NCBI GenBank assembly: GCA_949317995.1
Contig: OX439041.1
Coordinates: forward strand, 12,803,501 to 12,867,500
Reading direction: 5' to 3'
DNA length: 64,000 nucleotides
Source: Acholoe squamosa
Lineage: Eukaryota > Annelida > Polychaeta > Phyllodocida > Polynoidae
In this document: piece after piece, positions 1 through 11,763 of the stretch
How the letters are laid out: the number at the start of each line of letters is the position of its first letter
How positions within the stretch are numbered: position 1 is the first letter of the stretch
Translations under genes and position numbers: made by a program
Notes under the pieces: generated by a model
Database searches by the model: none
What the model was told of the DNA's origin: nothing
What the model saw: the letters and a program-made list of their open reading frames with translations, nothing else

Positions 1-817
1 TACCAAAATGATCCTATGATCATTTTCGGTAAAAAAAAAAGGCCTAAAGCTTATCTAGTGCAGTTGCCAGCACAAATCACCTCCCATTTGTTTCCCGTCC
101 CACTCCTTCTCTCCACCCCCTCAGGTCACAGGTCCCTCTGGGTCCTTAGAATTATGAGGACAAGTCTAAAAAAGGAAAGACGCCCATTGGTAGAAGACCT
201 TAGGGACCAGTGCCTGACTCGCTCCTCCTGCCTCTAACTCCCCCTGGTGGGAGATTCCTGTACCACAGTTAGAGTATCATTCCAGACATATTGAGGGTCT
301 TTGTATATTGAAGGTCTTTGTATCTCAGCATTGCTTCAAGTCATTATTGCACTGTATTGCCATTAAGGAACAGTATGTCCCAATTCCGATTGCTGTAAAG
401 GATTTGCATTCACTGCCCTTATGTGAAACAAAGTGACGGAAAACATACCAATTCCGGATATATGATGTAAAGAAGGATATTTATCATTGCATTCAGCAGG
501 TTCTTAGTAGTAAAGTGGTGTGCTGAAACTCTAGGGTTTAGATCCAGATTGTGAGCTTTCAATATTAACAATACCAGAATTGTGTTTTTTTTTTTTTTAA
601 TTTCTCTCACTGATACTACATTTCCGTTGTAACATCAAATTTTATGAATGTGGTGAAATATGATGCTCAGACTCAATTCTCCCCTGCTATCCATAACGCA
701 GACATGCATTCAATATGAGGTAAGCAATAACCATAATGAAGAACCAACGTGACTTACACTGCCCAGAGTCCTTGGTATAGATGTGATTACTGTAATAACA
801 TATAAGGCGCGGCTTAT

Positions 818-1164
818 CAGAGGCGTAGGAAGCAAATCTTCATTGGGGGGGCCCGGCGAGGGCACCATCGTGACCACCTTGAATTGTCGGCTGATGTGTG
901 ATGGCGTCTATATATATGTGTATTTAGAATTCATATAGAAAAGTGATTTTTGGTAAATTTTGGATCTGACTTAAGGCTCAGACCCCCATTCTCTTAATGA
1001 CATCACCACAATAATCTAAATTGAGATGTAAAGTTTTAGCTTCTTTTCCATTGTGTTTATAAGTTCTTGGAAAATATTGGGGGGCCCAGACATACTCAGG
1101 CCCCACCTCCTTCATGATTGGGGGGGCCCAGGCCCCCCTGGCCCCCCCTTTTCCTACGCCCCTG
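818..1164. mobile_element. hAT-like MITE, 347 bp, with 5-bp target duplication
   Basis: The ends are CAGAGGCGTAGGAA and, on the opposite strand, CAGGGGCGTAGGAA (13 of 14 identical). The element is flanked by CTTAT at 813-817 and 1165-1169. Block B (about 45,308-45,320) has the uninterrupted site with a single CTTAT, so this is a genuine insertion after the duplication. CAGNGGCG ends are typical of the hAT superfamily. A 5-bp duplication fits the hAT5-type group rather than the usual 8 bp, and that assignment is inference. The subterminal regions are runs of G and C. There is no coding capacity. Confidence 0.8.
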
Positions 1165-2523
1165 CTTATGCATGAGGATATATTGTGGCTTGTAGAAGCA
1201 GCTCAAGTTTGGGTGTGCCTTAAACATAAGATTTTTCTACTATTGAATAGTACCAGTACTAAAGTGACCAAAATATGACTCGGGGTGCCTCTAATATAGT
1301 GTCACTGAACAAAGGGTGCATCTTATTTGCAGGGTGCACCTTATTATGTAAGGTTTTACCAAAGTTTCTATATGTATGGACAGTCAAATCTACAATATTG
1401 CAAAGCAGCTCACCTCCTCCCAAACCCTTTAAACACACTGTGGCCCTTATTGCACAGGGAGATTACCCCCCCCCCCCTCCAGTCATTCAAAAAGAAAATA
1501 CCAAAAGAAAGAAAAAACACAATGTGTCTAATTAATGATATCAAAAATAATTAAAGCTGGAACCAAAACACTGTAATCTGTATATATACATGCAGTGCCT
1601 GTTGTCAAACCTGTTGCCTATGGAGCCTATTAGTCCTATTGGTTTTAGCAGTAGTTACCCAAAGTCAGGACACCTTCCCTGTCAGACGGCTGTCTCTACT
1701 TGATGAGTGGTTGACAGCCATGAAATTGACACCAGCATTACATGTATGTCTCCTCTGATCTCCAACCTTGTTTTCTGGGAAGATGTGGCTGGCGGAGGTG
1801 GTGGCTCTGTCTCTAAGGTGGGGGCCCCTTGAGAGCTTTGCTCTACTTTTAATCTCACAGATCATTTCCTTTTAAAGGGCTGCATAGTGGTTTGATATAT
1901 TTTGCATGCATGCTTTAATCAAAGATTGAAATAAAGCACTGGCAGGTCAGGAGCTGGAACTGCATTTTGGGTCATGTTGAAGATAACCTGTGAGCACCAG
2001 TGCTTCATAGATCCTAGTGGTATAACACAGGCTGACGTTGTGACTCCCCTGTTGGCTACTTTGGTCAGGATAAATGACTCAGGAGCAGTTGGGGCTCAGC
2101 ACAGTCATGGAGCAAGGCAGTTCATATTGAAAAACTGTCCTTGGGGGCCATTTGTTCCTGTTATAGTCATTGATTTAGGCATATTACTTGTGTTTATTGG
2201 TAGTCATTACCTCTACCACTGAACTATGTTCCCATCGAGGTTACTGCTCTTTGGTAATTGAATTATTTTTGGGCTCATGAGATGAATTGTTTTTCACATT
2301 ACACAGGCACTGTTCACATACTGTTGCAGTTACCTTCCCATATAAAATCTAACAGAGATGTACAAACGGGAAAGCAATTTTGATGTGGATGGTCACTGAA
2401 AATTAACTTATGAAACTCCTGTAAGCATTTATCTACATTTCTCGCGTTGATCAATAAAGCTATTTTAAGATAGACATAGGATATTTTCAAGAATCTAGGA
2501 ATGAGAGATTACTGAGATTTTTT

Positions 2524-2752
2524 AGCGCCTCCCACGCCGCGTAGCGGCGGTACCGCGAAGCGGTACGGGAGTGCGCTATGACGATTGCATTTGCCCCATG
2601 TGATGAGGTCTCACAATACAAAATTACTGAATAGAGAAATTGATAATTGTGAAATCTTCTTTATGTCTGCTTTTATGAGACATGTGATCAAACACTGGTA
2701 TACCAACATTAACGGCGGGAGGCGTTTTTTTACGCGGTCACAACCGCATTTC
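2524..2752. mobile_element. Hairpin-rich insertion of about 230 bp, unclassified
   Basis: This stretch is present in block A and missing from block B, where the flanks join as gagatttttaaggg near 47,930. TTTTT lies on both sides. The left end (2,523-2,578) is a nested palindrome: outer arms tagcgcctccc and gggagtgcgcta enclose two perfect small hairpins built on gccgc-gcggc and taccgc-gcggta. A related GC-rich motif (cggcgggaggcg) sits near the right end in inverted orientation. No superfamily can be assigned from the ends. Confidence 0.6.
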
Positions 2753-3079
2753 TTTTTAAGGGACATGCAGAAGTCTGTCTCAATATTCTTTGCCCCTCTC
2801 CATATTCCCAAATTGAATTTTTCTAGCCTCTCTATGCAAATAATGCAAAAGCCCTGAGAATTTGACATTTTAGATAAACATTTTGCATCTTACTTTTCCC
2901 TCCCAACTATATCCATCTGACTAGATCTCTGATCTACCAAAGATGACAGAAGACACATCCTCCTTTTCATGCTGAGTCAGGTCCAAGTGCAGTTTGTATT
3001 GATGTTGGCAGGAGTCAAGCCTTTAGAGGCCCAGTATGGGGCTGTGAGGTACACCAATCGGGCTTGTTGTGCTCTTCCT

Positions 3080-3283
3080 TTAACCCTTCAAAGTCCAATG
3101 ATGCGGGAGTGCATCATGCCTAATGGCCATCATGATGCACTAATGAAGTGCTGTTGAGAATGCTCGCCAGCACTTCATTGGAGCATCCTCTGGGTGTGTG
3201 TCAACCCTATGGGGTGAGATTGGTGCATCATGATGACCAATGGGGATGATCCATTAATGTATTAGTGGCAATTAAAGGGATAA
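3080..3283. repeat. Dispersed multi-hairpin unit (TTAACCCTT family)
   Basis: One copy of the commonest dispersed repeat of the window. It starts TTAACCCTTCAAAG and ends in the complementary ttaaagggataa. Inside is a hairpin made of atgaagtgctg and cagcacttcatt. The matching copy in block B is at about 48,256-48,460. Further partial copies in block A lie near 4,548-4,672, 4,705-4,895, 5,000-5,100 and 5,270-5,490. Confidence 0.75.
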
Positions 3284-6200
3284 GAGGACAGAGTGCATTC
3301 ATGCATAATGCCCATCCGGATGTGTGAAAGTGCACAGCCCTTGTCAGTCTACTTTCATTCCATTTATACACAATGGTGATGTATTAACCAACTATGCAGC
3401 ACTAAGAGGGTTCAGAGCATACTGAACCAGCATAGAGCTGTGAGGAACCCTAGGGTTAGGGTGTTAAGGATGCATGCCATGCCTAGTCAGGTGTAAATGG
3501 AGATTAGTCGTCAACCTGCTCAGGGCACCAATAGGTGTCATACCATCACAGTAATATTACTACTGAGTCATCATGTGTGTGCAGCCATCTTGTCTCCTGG
3601 TCAGGGCACCAATAGGTGTCATACCATCGCAGTAATATTACGGCTGAGCCATCCTGTGTATGCCGCCACCTTGTCTCACATTAAAGAAATAATGCATATT
3701 AAACCCTCTTGTATGATCTGTGAATTAGGTATAGAAAGAGGTAGCAGATTCAGCTTACAGTCTTAGAGCTTATTCCCCAGTATAGTATCTATAAAACAGG
3801 TTTGATAACAATATAACCATGAGGAAATCAGGGCTGCAACTTCTATGTGAAAATAGAGTAGACACATGACACCCTTAAAGAAATATAAACCATCATAATA
3901 TGTCATACTGGATGGCACCACTATTGGTACCATGGTGGAAGGAACATTACATCCCTATAGAACTCAGACCCATAACACTAATGCCATGCTATTTCGACCG
4001 AGTCAATCTGAGATGCTCACATCACGGCCCACTTGGTGAGGGCCACTCACCCTGTGATGAAATGAGAGCAAATACCATGCTCAATCAAACACATTATCGA
4101 TATGCAGCTTATGGAGAGGAATTATCACCACACCTTTTGTAGATCCTGTTGGTATGTGGGGAGTTGTAGGCATCAAGGGTGTAAGGGGAGGTGGAGGTTG
4201 GAAGGATATCCTGGAATGGAAAAGCATTTCCGTGCTATCCACTCCATTAGAATTACTGCTAAAGTGAAGGGAACCAAATCATCCCTGTTAGCCTTGGGTA
4301 GTCGTCTTTACGGGGCTCTACTTGAGGGAAAAGTGAATGGTTTTCCCTGAGGTTTAAACTTAAGATTAAATGTGACGATTCGTTTGTAGAGGTTCAAGCA
4401 AACAAATATGGATGACAAGTGTCAGGAAGCATTGTATCTGCTGGCTCCACATTGGCTCCTCAATCATCTAGTTCCCCGGCCAGTCCCATTTATCTCACAA
4501 CCATCTCTATTCCCACTCTGCAGCTTTGACTGGCTAATTTACATACTAACCCTTTAGGGGCCATTGATACAGGACTGCACCAGGCATATTGGGCAACATG
4601 CCAACCCTCTGTGGATGTATCAATCACATGGGGTCGGCATGATGGATTGATACACCATCGGTCTTTAAAAGGGTAACAGCTCTGGCTAATTCACATATTT
4701 ACCCTTTAGGGTCTGTATAGGGTTTTTAACCTTAATGGCCAATTGTGCATTGATGCATCATGCCCATTAGCCATTTTGTTGAAATACTAGCAGATTAGCA
4801 TGATGCACCAAGAATGCTCACCACAGTTCATTGGTGCAGCATGTGACCAATGGTGCATTGGCAATGCAGTATTCCATTAGTAGCCCTTAAAGATTTGATG
4901 TGCATTGTCCTTTTGTCATTATGATCCCATTTATTCAAAATGCAGCACTGGTGGAGAAATACTCACTGGTTATTGCATCCCAATTATCCAGCCTTTAACT
5001 CTATAAAGGCCAGTAATGTGAATCCTGCCCATTGATCATCATGATGCATTGAAATCACTGAATGGGATACACTAATGCATTAATGACCTCTAAAGGGTTA
5101 ACATGGAGACAACACCATCATGATGAGCTGCTTCACACTCTTAGCTCTAAGCCTCAGGGGAAATTAATAAGAAATTGAAATAGACACTTGTGAGCTGAGA
5201 ATGTCTAAATACTGTATAATGTAAGTGAGTGGAAGGAGCTGTAACTTTTACAGTAGGTGAGAGTCTAACACTTTAAGGACTACTAAAGTAGGAGCGCATC
5301 ATACCCATTGGTTGGCATGATGCACCAATGAAGTGCTGGCGAGTCAGCTTGCAAGCACTTGATTGGAGCATCATGCAGACCCTGTGAAGGAGCCTCAGCA
5401 CTGTGCACGAATGCAGCCCTAGCAAATTACTCAACAGCTGCATTCATGCATCATGACAATGATTATGGTCGATGCATAGCAGACCTTAGTGGGCCTTGAT
5501 AAATACAAATAGATGTTGGTGATCAGAGAAGTTCTAAATATTGGATGATATAAGTAAGTTGGAGAAGGAGGTGTTACACATATGGAATGAATAAATTAGG
5601 TTTCAGCGCATCATGTTTAAACGATGGCCCTGTACTGGTATTCATACAATGTGTACTGTAATCACCATATTGTTGTTGTTTAGAGCCTGATGTTAAATAA
5701 GCATTGGTCTTCTATTCAAACACCTGGGTAAGGGCTAATGGTCAAGGGGTAGTATGTGAGATAAATTTCAAGCATTTTGACTGTATATTTATAAGTGCCT
5801 TTGTGGTACACAAGTTAAACAGTTAGCTAGGGAGAAAGGTACTGCCCAAATTGGCAGAAAAAAAAGTATGATATAAGCAAAGTTTGTAGGGGCCTCATCC
5901 CCACTTACTCTCAGGCATCCACCATGGGAGATTACTACTCTAAAATGGTGTCATTAAGATTCTAAAATGGGCCAGCATTTAAGAGGGGGAGTAGAATGAT
6001 GAGGTTATTTACAATCCGTTTCCGTTCCCACTCAATAACCACTGAATAATTATGGGGCTGGTTTTACCCTTTGTAAAAACCGCTTGTACATTCATGTCTT
6101 GTACATGCATGAATGCAGCCCTGGTGAGTTTCTCACCATTTCAACTTTATGGGATTGATATAAATTATGTTCTAATTAGGTAGGCAAAATTCTCTAATGT

Positions 6201-6792
6201 AGTGCTGATGAGGAGATTGCCAGTGCTGCATTGGTGAGTTGAGAAGGCACCGTTCAGGTTTTAATGGGTTAAAACCTAGTTTTGTCACTTGTCAATAAGC
6301 GCTAAATCATTATTATAGTGATAATTAAAAAGGCTGATGACAGATAGGTACAACTATCTCCCTAAAGCCATTATCGGTGACTGCTCCCATTCCACATCCA
6401 GTGGTGGATTTAGAGAGGGGGGGGGCGTGGAGGCGCACGCTTTGGCCACAGGTATATAAAATAGAACAAAAAAGTGTAACCAACTTCACCTATTTTAATG
6501 CCTGCTGCCTAAAACAGACAATTCAATTTTAGGCCTTGGTAACAGTTTCAAGTTTCCAATCATCTAACAATGTATTTATTAAAAACACATTCTCCAAAAT
6601 ATTACAATATCAAAATTCCTAAAGTAGGGTATCTATATACATCCCCCACCTGCATTCTAAGTATTGTAGTAAAAACATTCAGAGTATCCAGACTCAATTA
6701 TCAATTCCTTCCATACACCATCTGCGGAATAGCATCCCCCTAGAAGGCCATGGCCAGGCCACCCAACAGGCTAGGCATCCATTCATCTTCCT

Positions 6793-6933
6793 TCAAACTG
6801 CACAGACAACAAACAAGATGAAGATGTGACCAGCGGGAAAGTCGTCTGCTCCATCACAAATAGCCAGGAAGTGCTTAGATGGTGATGGCTTTTTCTTGTT
6901 TCCACCACTGAAGATGTCCACTTCATCAGTCCG
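6793..6933 (-). pseudogene. Possible coding relic, block A copy
   Basis: On the minus strand a frame of about 46 codons ends in TGA. It contains KKKPSPS, HFLAI and DDFPAGH and a hydrophobic tail. The diverged copy in block C (62,696-62,829) gives a more protein-like version of the same frame. Substitutions between the two copies fall on all three codon positions, so no constraint is visible now. A TGA lies in frame just upstream, and the nearest acceptor-like ctag is before that stop, so an exon would need another start. I do not recognise the protein. Confidence 0.25.
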
Positions 6934-7517
6934 TCACCGCCTCCATCTAGCAAAGTGACAGAAAGAGGGAGAATAGGATTAGATTTATTGTTGAAATACA
7001 GCAAGTCTGAGATAGAGAATGAATAGGTTTGCTCTTCAATCTGCAGTAATATCTTGTGTTTTAGGCAAACCCAACTTAATCCCAATTTCAGAAATGTGCT
7101 TAGGCCTATTTTGAATTATTACATGACTACTGTGATTTGGGGTGCTTTTTCTGGATATTCCCATGCACATACCTGTCGATATTGCATGGCATGATGCATG
7201 CATCATGACTTTTGTAAGGCGTGCGGTTATAACATGCACACCTTACATGTTATACATGTCATATGTTACACGTTAAAACCTGCCAGGGTAGGGGTCAAAA
7301 CCTGCACTCTACTGATCCCAAATCCAACTCCTTATACATTGCACCACAGGGACTGTCGAGAAACGGTGTGTGTTTGCCTGGTTAGAAAGCCACCAGTAGC
7401 TGTCCACGTTCTTGCCTACCCCTCCCCAGCACTACTGCTGCTGCTGCTCACATAACGGCGACGACTGCGGGATGCGTTCAAACCAAACCAAGCCAAGCCA
7501 GGCACCGAGGTGTGTGT

Positions 7518-7588
7518 GCCAATGGTCTAGTGGTTAGCGCATTGCGCTCAGCTTGTAGATGTAGCCGGGACGAGCCCCGGTCCGGGCG
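7518..7588 (+). repeat. tRNA-Glu-derived SINE head
   Basis: The segment GGTCTAGTGGTTAG is identical to the D-arm/A-box region common in animal tRNA-Glu genes. Further on, gggacgagccccggtcc resembles a degenerate B box plus T-arm. The anticodon arm is not intact and there is no acceptor stem, so this is a tRNA-derived repeat head and not a functional tRNA. The foldback element begins immediately afterwards. The block B copy is at 52,690-52,760. Confidence 0.65.
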
Positions 7589-7680
7589 TTTAATGGGTAT
7601 GTCATGACTCAGGAGGCTTCGCCCCCCTCGTGGCATGTTATAGTTGGATATCAGTCACGCGTCATGACATATCCATTAAA
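7589..7680. repeat. 92-bp foldback element joined to the tRNA-like head
   Basis: The arms are TTTAATGGGTATGTCATGAC (7,589-7,608) and its complement with one mismatch (7,661-7,680). A short inner hairpin is formed by aggaggcttcgcccccct. The block B copy is at 52,761-52,852 and is unchanged in the arms. The direct abutment on the tRNA-like head suggests a compound SINE tail or an insertion exactly at its 3' side. Confidence 0.75.
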
Positions 7681-8039
7681 AGTTTAACGTGTGATATACA
7701 TCACATATGGCCCAGGATTTGGCACATATGAGTTGAAGTACAATGCATAGAAAGAAAACATCAAAAATTCTGACAGGGCTAGTTGGAGCGTCCATGACCT
7801 ACTGTAGGTGACTGGTACTATAGTGACAGTCTGTCAGTTGTCAATGGTTAAGCCTATGGAGAATACACCCTTTATCCCTCGCATGTTTCATTGGTGAATA
7901 ACTCCTCTCCTGGCGAGTTAAGCAATGCACAATATCAGCAGGTGTTGAATAAAGATCCAGATTAACCATATAAAGGCATGAAACAATGTAATTCTCCTCC
8001 ATTTTGTTATTATCCAGCAGTTTCAATAGCACCGTAAGG

Positions 8040-8110
8040 CGATCGTCTCGCTGTCCGCCATTTTGGAATTTGATGTTCCGTGCGCATGCGCGACCCCTCC
8101 TTGCCGGAAG
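8040..8110. promoter_or_regulatory. CpG-rich promoter-like cluster (YY1, NRF1 and ETS motifs)
   Basis: Within 70 bp lie a YY1-type CCGCCATTTT, an NRF1-type GTGCGCATGCGCGAC and an ETS-type CCGGAAGT, in a local CpG-rich patch. On the minus strand the YY1 motif overlaps ATGGCGGACAGCGAG (ATG at 8,061-8,059), an arrangement common at the first exon of animal housekeeping genes. That frame stops after 12 codons, and an overlapping minus-strand frame of 91 codons (7,841-8,116) is also open. Further CpG-rich motifs follow to about 8,465. The cluster may be a captured host promoter. Activity is inference. Confidence 0.45.
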
Positions 8111-9751
8111 TCGCATTTTCGACGGAGAAATGATAGATAATATCGATTTAACTTGAAATTAATGGCTTTTTGAATATAATCCATGCATGTTTGGCAATAT
8201 TAATCAAATTGAATCGAATACACCCCCTCAATTTACTGTTATAAAATAAAATCTGACGACCGGTCACTCTGCGCGCATGTGCGAACTCGCACGAGGATGT
8301 CCTCCCTGGAGGGAGAGTGTAAAGACTAGTACATAAGGTACATATATATTATGTCAGAGGGCGCACACAGTAGCTAATAGATTGAAATCATAACAGCCTG
8401 CGTCCTCTGACTATACCATTACGTACATAGAGTCCCACACTCGCCCCACCGGAAATGCGATAGGCATAACAAACTTATGGCGGTCTGATTTACAGGATTG
8501 GTATATAAACGGTCTTATACCAACTTTTCCTCAAGCTATCGTGTTACATGGACGGTCTTCCAGCCTTACCTGCTGAAAAAAAGCGTCTTAATTGGACAAT
8601 TCCCATAGGAACCCATGTGTTATGTCTATCGCGAAAATCTATCGCACAATGCTATCCTATGGAGCCTCGTTTTCGTGAGAAAGTAGGTTAAATATGTCAG
8701 GTTTTTTCTTCAGCTATTTTCATAGATAAAGAAATTTTTTTTCCCAGGAACTGTGCATGTACAATGAAAGACTAGATCATAAAGAACATGTTTTCATGAT
8801 TTTTTGTTTAATTATCCCCCAATTTCGATGAGCAATTCCCATCTAAAGTTCAAATTCATGACCATCAGTTTACGACCGACAAGGCGCCGCCAATGACCCA
8901 GCAGGAGCTGGGCCAATTACTTGTTCACTACCTGTAGTACAAATTCAGATATAAAGGTTTGTTAAATCCGTTTGGTATAGATAAATAACTACATGTGTAT
9001 GTTTAAAATGCAGAGAAAAGCCAATACAAAACTAGCAGGCACATACTGAATTATAAATGTATTAAGTGGAATTTCATACGGCGTGAAAAAAGGGCAGGTG
9101 ACAGTTTGATTTTCCTGTCATGTCTATCGCCCATACCTTGGGGACCTTTCGGGAAATTGTGCGTGTGAATATTTTATATGAAACAATAAAATGTCAACGT
9201 GCAAATAGACATAAATGAATTAGAAAATAATTCCATTAAACATGTTTTATGCCAAACACAACACTCCTGTTTGGTGAGTTGATGGAATCATTAAATATAA
9301 AACACCTCATGAGCGTAACCCCGCAAGGTGCTTGGTCAGAGCTTGTTATGATATTTCATGTCAAAACTAACACTTTCATTTAGGAACCCACTTTTTGAGT
9401 TAACACTGGGAGTTGTAGTATTTAGTTGGAAATGTCCTTTCTATACTTTTAAGAGGAATAACTTGTAAATTACATTTAATTGATATCAAAGAAAACACCT
9501 GTCTGAATTCTTGATGATCATTTTCAGTCAACAGCAAGTTTTCTATAGCAAATTACAAAATTAAGGGATGAAAGCGACAGAGCATAAAACTCATTTAAAT
9601 GCTCATTAATAACCCCTTAAATAAGGTTTTGTATAGGATTTTATAGCCCTCTATACAAATACCTGAAATCAGGAAAAATCTGAAGACTTTCATCCCTGAC
9701 AATAAAAAAATAAACTAACCTGTGCTTGTCTACTTTTCTACCTTTTTTCAG

Positions 9752-9898
9752 AAGACTTTGGTTTCCAGTCTACTCTCTCCTCTACTATTTCCTATGCACA
9801 TTTTCAAAAACTTGGTGCCTCATATTGACCACTGTTTGATCTACTTTGGTCGCCTAGTGGCGTCAGTCAACACCTATACACTGTTGGTGGGCAATCAG
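9752..9898 (+). pseudogene. Exon-like segment, block A copy
   Basis: A pyrimidine-rich acceptor-like stretch (ctaccttttttcag) ends at 9,751. An open frame follows that begins KTLVSSLLSPLLF and contains HIDHCLIYFGRL. A CAG-GT donor-like junction is at 9,898/9,899, although gttttt is a poor donor. The diverged copy in block C keeps the acceptor and the frame and differs by two in-frame 3-base indels, which favours a once-coding exon. The frame also runs on to 9,970 without a stop. I do not recognise the protein, and whether this copy is still part of a gene is unknown. Confidence 0.4.
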
Positions 9899-9914
9899 GT
9901 TTTTGGCACCTGCT

Positions 9915-10093
9915 TTAACCCTTCGAGGGCTACTGATGCAGGAGTGCATTATGTCCATTGGTTGTCATGATGCACCAATGGGGTTCCTGACCAGCACTTC
10001 ATTGGAGTATTGCACTGACCCTCCAGAACTGAATCAAGCCTGTAATAGAGCTGACATGATGCATTAATGTATCAGCAGACCTTAAAGGGTAAA
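9915..10093. repeat. Dispersed multi-hairpin unit, block A copy
   Basis: Starts TTAACCCTTCGAGGGC and ends cttaaagggtaa. The block B copy (55,088-55,266) ends in a perfect GGGTTAA, so that copy is bounded by TTAA on both sides. Inside are gcaccaatgggg and accagcacttcattgg arms. Two more partial units follow at about 10,100-10,316 and 10,510-10,700. Confidence 0.75.
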
Positions 10094-10705
10094 GCGATGT
10101 TTAGTTCATTAATGCAGCTGCATACCCATTATATTCAATGTAGCATTGAACTGTCTATGTGCCAGGACTGCATTTCTGCATCATGCAAACGCTATGGGAT
10201 TGGCACCCTCCAAAGGTCTCTGCATAATGCACCAATGGACCATACCAATGGACCATACTGGTACATCCCAAACTGAGGACCATGAACCTGGAGGCATCAT
10301 GCCACCATTAAAGGGTTACTGTCACAGAGACCAGGCAATGGTTACCATGACAACCAATCAGCTTCTAGTATCAGCCCAAGTAGGGCAAGTACAGGCAGGG
10401 CGGAACATACAAAGCTGAACAAAACACATTGAGAACACAGTCAGGGATAAAAAGATGGACAGGCTGAGAGAGAGGAGAAGGGGAAGAAGTAGTTTCTACT
10501 TACTACATTACCCTTCAAAGGCAAACAGTGAACGCCCTGATGAGTAACTCGCCCTGTTGAGTTACTGGCAAAGGCTACATTCATGCATCATGCTAACCCT
10601 ATCAGGAGCTGGCATGATGTAACAATGAAGTGCTGCCGAGTGTGCTTCATTAGTAGATCATGTTGACCAATGGGAATGATGCACTCCTGCATCAGCGGTC
10701 ATTAG

Positions 10706-11100
10706 AGAATGCTCCCCTCGTTTTCAGCTGCTCCCCTCAACCTGAGTTGCTTTCCCATTATGAGCGGCTTCCCTCATTTTGAGCTACTCTCTCACCCTCA
10801 CCATAAGCTGCTGCTCCACCATGAGCTGCTTCCCTCACCCTTAGCTGCTCCCTTCCCACTGAGCTGTTCCCACACACTGAGCTGCTGCCCGCACCATATA
10901 AGCTGCTGCCCTCACCCTGAGCTGCTGCCCTCACCTTAAGCTGCTGCTCCACAATGAGCTGCTGCCCTCACCCTTAGCTGCTGCCCTCACACTGAGTTGC
11001 TCCCCTAACAATAAGCTGTCCCCTCACACTGACCTGCTGCCCTCACCATATGAGCTGCTCTCCTAACCATGAGCCATGAGCTGCCCCCACGCTCAGCTAC
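10706..11100 (+). repeat. Minisatellite, unit about 20 bp (gagctgctgccctcacc)
   Basis: About twenty imperfect tandem units of the form ctcaccatgagctgctgcc run through this stretch. The block B copy is at about 55,879-56,277 with a few unit differences. Open frames on both strands (Ser/Cys/Leu-rich one way, Gly/Ser/Ala-rich the other) are simple consequences of the repeat. Confidence 0.85.
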
Positions 11101-11763
11101 TCCAACAGGTCACACTCCACTAAAGAGACATTGGTACAGAGGATAGGAATAGAAAGGACTGTGTATTGAATTGGACATATTGAAGATAAAGGAAGAACCA
11201 AAAGAAAATAAGGAAGACAAACAGTTGAATAGAATCACTCCCCTTGGCCATGTTGAGAATTCTGTGTGCACTGGTGGAAGTCACAGTGGTTTAAGTTGGG
11301 GAGGGGGAGGTAGTCTGCACACTTTTAGCCTCGCCAGACAGGATGTTTGCAGTAAGGTTTCTTATCTCAACTACTAATCTGTCTTTATCAAAAGCTATAA
11401 ACCTTTACATGTAAGCCATGGATATTATTTATAGCACTTTCCAAAGGTCTGGGTGCACCTTTCCAAGTACTCAACAGCATGGGGATAGCCCCTACCATCT
11501 CTTTTATATCAGAAGTGTCACTCCTTTGCTGAAATGAAGGACACCTCCCTAAACTGGTTCATTTTCAATGGGATATCAATAACATACTCCTATTAAAAGT
11601 CACAGACAGAACAAATAGACTGTCCTGCATGGTTATAACCTTTACGTATATAACAAGTGACCATGAGATGGTCAACACTTCAAGCTAAATTACATCATGC
11701 AGCTACCCTAGTATCTCACATATAATGTGCGGCTTATACCCCAATCTGAGGACACCTTATATG

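Larger units (their letters stand above)
7135..8945. mobile_element. 1.8-kb block present in A and B, absent from C
   Basis: Block C passes directly from sequence matching about 7,135 to sequence matching about 8,945 (near 63,010-63,040). The 1.8 kb between is therefore an insertion into the A/B ancestor or a deletion from C. It contains a tRNA-derived module, a foldback element, and a CpG-rich promoter-like cluster. Its left part (7,115-7,230) is similar, in reverse orientation, to 20,945-21,060 next to the virus-like element. I found no clear terminal repeats for the whole block, so its nature as one mobile unit is inference. Confidence 0.5.

Noticed and set aside
1275..1554. Overlapping 75-86 codon frames in blocks A and B
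   Set aside because: They overlap in two frames, and the poly-C length difference between copies shifts or shortens them.
3497..3766. 89-codon frame with repeated TNRCHTI..SHPVCAA units
   Set aside because: Its product is an internal tandem repeat, present in several diverged and inverted copies without sign of constraint.
7518..7588. Functional tRNA-Glu gene
   Set aside because: Anticodon arm and acceptor stem are not formed and the B box is degenerate; it is duplicated with the surrounding repeat.
7841..8116. 91-codon minus-strand frame as a gene
   Set aside because: Open in both A and B, but these are nearly identical duplicates, so openness is not evidence; no motif or splice structure supports it.
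10709..10952. Open frames of 64-76 codons on both strands in the minisatellite
   Set aside because: They arise from a repeat of period about 20 bp free of stops and have no start context or non-repeat portion.
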